DNA of 64,000 nucleotides. Origin: Planctomycetia bacterium. GTDB lineage: Bacteria > Planctomycetota > Planctomycetia > Pirellulales > UBA1268. This document shows positions 60,049-64,000 of this stretch, one piece after another. The stretch is taken from positions 1 through 64,000 of the forward strand of contig BJHK01000002.1 in the NCBI GenBank assembly GCA_014192425.1, in the 5' to 3' direction. The position numbers were made by a program, and so were the translations under genes. The notes under the pieces are model-generated. The model searched no databases. It was not told the origin of the DNA and saw only the letters and a program-made list of their open reading frames with translations. Each line of letters opens with the position of its first letter. Position 1 is the first letter of the stretch.

Positions 60049-60426
60049 ATGCGCACGAAGAGTGTCGTCCCCCGGCTGCGAGCCAAGAAGCGTCTGTTCA
60101 AGCGGGTGAAGGGGTCCGTCGGCGGCCGCCGCCGGCTGCTGCGCACGGCCAAGGAATCGATCATCCGCGCGGGCGTCTACGCCCGGCGCGACCGGCGCCG
60201 CAAGAAGCGCGACTTCCGACGCCTGTGGATCGTGCGGATCAACGCCGCCGTCCGCGAGCGCGGCATGCGATACAGCCAATTGATCGCCGGCCTGGAGAAG
60301 ATTGGCTGCGAGCTCGACCGGCGGACGCTGGCCGAGATGGCGGTGGTCGATCCGACCGGGTTCGACACGGTCGTCGCGGCCGTACGCCAGGCGCTCGGCC
60401 TGCCGGAGCCGGCCGCGGTCGCATGA
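60049..60426 (+). CDS. rplT: 50S ribosomal protein L20
   Basis: The 125-residue protein is typical L20: [60 protein letters not shown], and [20 protein letters not shown]. It binds 23S rRNA early in 50S assembly. AAGGA lies eight bases before the ATG. The gene has no rpmI (L35) or infC partner here, although these normally precede it. pheS follows at once. Confidence 0.96.
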   Translation: MRTKSVVPRLRAKKRLFKRVKGSVGGRRRLLRTAKESIIRAGVYARRDRRRKKRDFRRLWIVRINAAVRERGMRYSQLIAGLEKIGCELDRRTLAEMAVVDPTGFDTVVAAVRQALGLPEPAAVA

Positions 60427-60430
60427 CGCC

Positions 60431-61447
60431 GTGACAGCCGTGTCGCTCGACTCGTTCCGGGAAGAGCTGGAGCGGTTCCACGCCGCCGCCGTGGAGGCGC
60501 TCGCAGCGGCCGCCAGCGCGGATGCGGTCGAGGCGGCACGCGTCGAGTTCGTCGGCGCTCGCAGCGGCCGCCTCAAGGCGATCCAAAAGCTGCTCGGCGG
60601 CATCGCCGGACCCGACAAGCCCGCCGCCGGTCGGCTGTTCAACGACGCCAAGACGGCGGTCACCGACCTGCTCGCCGCCGCGCAGGCGCGACGGGCCGGC
60701 GCGGCCGCCGACTCCCGGCCCGCGATCGACGTCACACTGCCGGGCGACCCGCTGCCGCTCGGCCACCTGCATCCGATCACGCAGACCATCCGCCGCGTCC
60801 AGGAGATCATGGGCCGGCTCGGCTTCGAGAGCGTGGATGGCCCCGAGGTCGAGGACCAGTGGCACAACTTCGAGGCCCTGGCGATCGGCGCCGCGCATCC
60901 GGCCCGCGACCCGCTCGACAACTTCTACCTCGCCGTCGCCCGGGCCGCGGACCCGCTCCTGCTGCGCTCGCAGACGAGCACCGTGCAGATCCGGACGATG
61001 GAGTCGCGTGAGCCGCCGCTGCGGATCGTGTCGCTGGGCCGCGTCTACCGCCCCGACACCGCCGACGCCACGCACTACCCGATGTTCCACCAGGTCGAGG
61101 GCCTGCTCATCGAGCCCGGCACGACGATGGCCCACCTCAAGAGCGTGCTCCGGCTCTTCGCCTCGAGCTTTCTCGGCGGCGACGTCCACGTCCGCTTCCG
61201 CCCCTCGTTCTTCCCCTTCACCGAGCCCAGCGTGGAGGTGGACATGGAGTGGGGCGGCCGCTGGATCGAGATGGGAGGCGCCGGCATGGTCGATCCGGCC
61301 GTGCTGGAGGCGGTCGGCTACGACCCCGACACGGTCTCGGGCTTCGCCTTCGGCCTCGGCGTCGAGCGGATCGCGGCCCGGCGCTACGGCGTCGCCGACA
61401 TCCGCGACTTCTACCGCAACGACGTCCGCTTCCTGCGCCAGTTCTGA
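60431..61447 (+). CDS. pheS: Phenylalanyl-tRNA synthetase alpha subunit
   Basis: The 338-residue protein has a helical N-terminus ([20 protein letters not shown]), then the class II catalytic core: [60 protein letters not shown], and [20 protein letters not shown]. It activates Phe together with PheT. GTG 60431 is used, four bases after the rplT stop; a GTG three codons later is the alternative. Full length. Confidence 0.95.
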   Translation: MTAVSLDSFREELERFHAAAVEALAAAASADAVEAARVEFVGARSGRLKAIQKLLGGIAGPDKPAAGRLFNDAKTAVTDLLAAAQARRAGAAADSRPAIDVTLPGDPLPLGHLHPITQTIRRVQEIMGRLGFESVDGPEVEDQWHNFEALAIGAAHPARDPLDNFYLAVARAADPLLLRSQTSTVQIRTMESREPPLRIVSLGRVYRPDTADATHYPMFHQVEGLLIEPGTTMAHLKSVLRLFASSFLGGDVHVRFRPSFFPFTEPSVEVDMEWGGRWIEMGGAGMVDPAVLEAVGYDPDTVSGFAFGLGVERIAARRYGVADIRDFYRNDVRFLRQF

Positions 61448-61471
61448 CCTGCGCCCCACCCGCCGCGTCCC

Positions 61472-63532
61472 ATGATCATCTCCACCTCCTGGCTCGCCGA
61501 TTACGTCCAGCTCTCGGCGTCGACCGACGACCTCGTCGAGCGGCTGCTGATGGCGGGGCTGAACCACGAGTCGACCCGTCCGGTCGGTGACGACACGGCC
61601 GTCGAGATCGAGGTCACGAGCAACCGGCCCGACTGCCTCGGCCACATCGGCGTGGCCCGCGAGGCGGCGCTGCTCTTCGGCCGGCCGCTGCACATCCCCG
61701 ACCCGCGGCCGCTGGAGGGGACGGCGCCGGCAGCGGGGACCCTGGCCGTGGAGATCGAGGCCGGCGACATCTGCCCGTTCTATTCGGCCCGCGTGCTGCG
61801 CGGCGTGCGGATCGGGCCCAGCCCGCGCTGGCTCGTGGAGCGGCTGCAGACGGTCGGCGTGGCAAGCGTCAACAACGTCGTCGACGTCACCAACTACGTC
61901 ATGCTGGAGACGGGCCAGCCGCTCCACGCCTTCGACCTGGCGAAGATCCGCGGCGGGCGGATCGTCGTCCGCCGGGCCGTCGAGGGGGAGCCGTTCACGG
62001 CCATCAACCACAAGACTTACGCACTCGACGCGCGGATGTGCGTGATCGCCGACGCCGAGCGGCCGGTAGCCCTGGCGGGCGTGATGGGTGGGGCCGACAC
62101 CGAGATCGGCGCCGACACGACCGACATTCTGCTCGAGTCGGCCCAGTTCGCGCCGCTGCCGGTGCGGGCGGCGGCCCGCGGCCTCGTGCTCGCCAGCGGC
62201 TCGTCCTATCGCTTCGAGCGCGGGCCCGATCCGGCGATGGTGGAGTGGGCGAGCCGGCGGGCGGCGGCGCTGATCCTCGATCTCGCCGGCGGCACGCTCG
62301 AACGGGCCGCAGTGACGGCGGGCCGGCTGGCCTGCACGCCCGCCGCGGTGCCCTTCGAGCCCGACCGCGTCCAACGCGTGCTCGGGGTCGACGTGCCGGT
62401 GGAGCGGCAGCGGGCGATCCTCACCGGCCTCGGGTTCGTCGAGGAGCCGGCCGCGGGGCGGTCGGCGTGGCGGGCTCCCACGTGGCGGCGCGACGTGTGG
62501 CGCGAGATCGACCTCGTCGAGGAGATCGCCCGCATCGAGGGCTACGACCGCGTGCCGGAGGACGTCGCAATCGCGGCCCGGCCGGTGGAGTGGTCGGATC
62601 GCGAGCTGACGATCCGGCGCGCGGGAGAGGTGCTCGTCGCCGCCGGGTTCTGCGAGGCGATGACGCGGAGCGTGGTGCCTTCGATCTGCGAGCGGTTTGC
62701 GGGCCCGTGGACGGCGGAGCCGCCGCTGGTGGTGGTGCCAGCGCTGGTCCGCGGCGCCGACCGACTGCGGCGCACGCTCCTGCCGAGCCTGCTCGAGGCC
62801 CGGGCCGGCAACGCCGCCGTCGGGACGGCCGACGCCAACCTGTTCGAGATCGCCCGCTGCTACCTGCCGCGGCCGGCAGGACCGGCCGCGCCGCCGACGC
62901 CGCTGGAGGAGCCGCTTCTCGTGTCGTTCGTGACCGGCGGCGAGTTCCCGCGGGCCAAGGGGATCGTCATGGCGGTCCTCGCCCGGCTCGGGGTCGGTGC
63001 CGGTGAGAGTGGCGCGCGGCTCGAATACCGACCGCTTACCAACGACCTGCTGGCGGCCGGCCGCGGGGCCGAGATCCTCCTGCAGCGAGGCGCCGGCGAG
63101 CCCTGCCGGGTCGGTATCATCGGCGCGGCGGCGGCGGATCTGCTCGGCATGTTCGGCCTCGAGGGGCCGGTGGCGGTCGCGGAGTTGCGGCTCGACCTTC
63201 TCGAGTTCGCGGCCCGGCATGACCGGCGGCTCGAACGGCCGAGCGACTTTCCCGCCGTGCAGCGGGACATCAACCTGGTCGTCGCCGAGAGCGTGCCCTG
63301 GGGCACCGTCGAGGAGGCGATTCATTCCGCCGCGGGCAGGCTGCTCGACGACTGCCGGCTCGTGCAAGTCTGGCAGGATGCCGAGCGGCTCGGCCCGGGC
63401 CGCAAGAGCCTGGTCGTGGCCCTGCGGCTGCGGAGCGATTCGGGCACGCTCTCCGGCGACGAGGCCGCGCGGGTGGTCGAGTCGATCGTGGCGGAGTGCG
63501 GCCGCCGGGTCGGGGCCACGCTCCGCGGCTGA
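61472..63532 (+). CDS. pheT: Phenylalanyl-tRNA synthetase beta subunit (short form)
   Basis: The 686-residue protein has B3/B4 (SVNNVVDVTNYVMLETGQPL and HAFDLAKIRGG), B5 (EIDLVEEIARIEGYDRVPED) and C-terminal FDX-ACB (LERPSDFPAVQRDINLVVAE) domains. The N-terminal EMAP-like tRNA-binding domain of the long bacterial form (about 790 residues) is absent: the sequence runs from LLMAGLNHESTRPVGDDTAV directly to the EVTSNRPDCLGHIGVAREAA core. It forms the heterotetramer with PheS. Its ATG lies 24 bases after the pheS stop. Confidence 0.94.
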   Translation: MIISTSWLADYVQLSASTDDLVERLLMAGLNHESTRPVGDDTAVEIEVTSNRPDCLGHIGVAREAALLFGRPLHIPDPRPLEGTAPAAGTLAVEIEAGDICPFYSARVLRGVRIGPSPRWLVERLQTVGVASVNNVVDVTNYVMLETGQPLHAFDLAKIRGGRIVVRRAVEGEPFTAINHKTYALDARMCVIADAERPVALAGVMGGADTEIGADTTDILLESAQFAPLPVRAAARGLVLASGSSYRFERGPDPAMVEWASRRAAALILDLAGGTLERAAVTAGRLACTPAAVPFEPDRVQRVLGVDVPVERQRAILTGLGFVEEPAAGRSAWRAPTWRRDVWREIDLVEEIARIEGYDRVPEDVAIAARPVEWSDRELTIRRAGEVLVAAGFCEAMTRSVVPSICERFAGPWTAEPPLVVVPALVRGADRLRRTLLPSLLEARAGNAAVGTADANLFEIARCYLPRPAGPAAPPTPLEEPLLVSFVTGGEFPRAKGIVMAVLARLGVGAGESGARLEYRPLTNDLLAAGRGAEILLQRGAGEPCRVGIIGAAAADLLGMFGLEGPVAVAELRLDLLEFAARHDRRLERPSDFPAVQRDINLVVAESVPWGTVEEAIHSAAGRLLDDCRLVQVWQDAERLGPGRKSLVVALRLRSDSGTLSGDEAARVVESIVAECGRRVGATLRG

Positions 63533-63562
63533 GGATCCGAAACGCAGTTCGAGCCGTCCCGT

Positions 63563-64000
63563 TCAGGAGTCGAGCAGGGCGAGCCGTACCGCGCGGAGCC
63601 GCGTGAGAATCTCCGCGGAGCCGAGGTGCGGATGTTCTTCCAACAGGGCCACGACGTCGGCGACGTCGTGCTGCCGCTTGCTCGGCCGGCGTTGCGGTTC
63701 CGCGGCGGCCGCGAGCTTGAGCTGGATCAGGTCGGCGGCCGTCGCCACGCGCAGCCGCAGCCCGTCGGCGACTTCAGTCATCTCCGCCGCTGCAACGGCA
63801 GCCGCGATGCCGACATCCTCGGCGGAAAACTGCACGGCGACCCGCGATCCGACCCCGTCGCCTGCCGGCGCCAGCCAGTTGTCGCTGTGTGCGTGCCGGC
63901 CCGTATGCTCGAACCCGGCCGCCAGCAGCGCAGCACACGGCACCTGATCGAAACTGGCAACGGCAACGTGGATGTCGAGCGTGGTGCGCGGCTCGGCAGT
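63563..64000 (-). CDS. Nucleotidyltransferase-like protein, 5' end beyond the window
   Basis: The frame is open from the TGA at 63563 to the right edge (at least 145 residues of the C-terminal part). It reads EPRTTLDIHVAVASFDQVPC, VAVQFSAEDVGIAAAVAAAE, RVATAADLIQLKLAAAAEPQ and KRQHDVADVVALLEEHP. The 'DLIQLKL......R..HDVADV' region matches the C-terminal half of nucleotidyltransferase-fold proteins, including AbiEii-type antitoxin/toxin relatives. The start lies to the right of 64000, so the complete domain cannot be judged. The pair is convergent with pheT. Confidence 0.7.
   Translation of the reverse strand, partial: TAEPRTTLDIHVAVASFDQVPCAALLAAGFEHTGRHAHSDNWLAPAGDGVGSRVAVQFSAEDVGIAAAVAAAEMTEVADGLRLRVATAADLIQLKLAAAAEPQRRPSKRQHDVADVVALLEEHPHLGSAEILTRLRAVRLALLDS

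Noticed and set aside
60239-63367. Minus-strand frame of more than 1000 codons opposite pheS/pheT
   Set aside because: Shadow of the well-identified synthetase genes.

Overview
The window reads as a piece of a very GC-rich planctomycete chromosome (Planctomycetota, probably Pirellulales-like). The evidence is family content: an exosortase with an EpsI-like partner and a tyrosine autokinase, a RDD / SpoIIM / DUF4129 / DUF4350 / MoxR / DUF58 operon, many secreted proteins of planctomycete style, 'NPY.SP' membrane proteins, and relics of the 'EPLESR.ML' N-terminus of planctomycete surface proteins. No rRNA or tRNA gene was recognised. The genus cannot be named from the sequence.

Region 1 (1-4190) differs from the rest. 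It is less GC-rich and is built of small genes separated by seven related sites of about 90 bp. Each site has outer cores of the RYYYAAC...GTTRRRY type and an imperfect inner stem with two extra bases on one arm, which is the architecture of integron attC sites. I read this as the tail of an integron gene-cassette array. The cassettes carry a secreted protein, a DUF4279 protein, a small membrane protein, a reverse-oriented unknown gene, a RelE/ParE-like toxin-antitoxin pair, a decayed hicBA relic, a DUF4345-like membrane protein and a truncated DUF6924-like fragment. No integrase is visible; the array continues past the left edge.

Region 2 (4.3-21.9 kb): small secreted protein, DUF808 protein, esterase/SMP-30 fusion, DUF2237 protein, a heavy-metal RND efflux pair, a secreted M28 peptidase, a highly acidic protein, ScpB, a secreted PpiC-type isomerase, a glycosyltransferase, RdgB and membrane or secreted unknowns. 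A REPIN-like double palindrome lies at 21.9 kb.

Region 3 (22.1-32.4 kb): a tightly coupled operon (rdd, spoIIM-like, DUF4129, DUF4350, moxR, DUF58) with overlapping stops and starts, then DUF2752, a von Willebrand A protein and SelO.

Region 4 (32.4-40 kb) is an unstable patch. It holds gene relics, an ecotin-type protease inhibitor, a secreted unknown, and two tandem genes for leucine-rich-repeat-like secreted proteins that share about 790 nearly identical bases including their upstream region. Their C-terminal module also occurs in the first cassette gene at 276-1037.

Region 5 (40-54 kb): HTH regulator, YgfZ-NUDIX fusion, flippase-like membrane protein, a prepilin-peptidase-like protein without the usual aspartates, then an exopolysaccharide/protein-sorting locus (exosortase, Wzz/BY-kinase, EpsI-like, gmd, GDP-fucose synthase), fumC and a secreted prenyltransferase-repeat protein.

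Region 6 (54-64 kb): a PII gene with a sigma-54-type promoter beside a sigma-54 activator gene, a TPR protein, ribD, rplT, pheS, pheT and a nucleotidyltransferase-like gene cut by the right edge.
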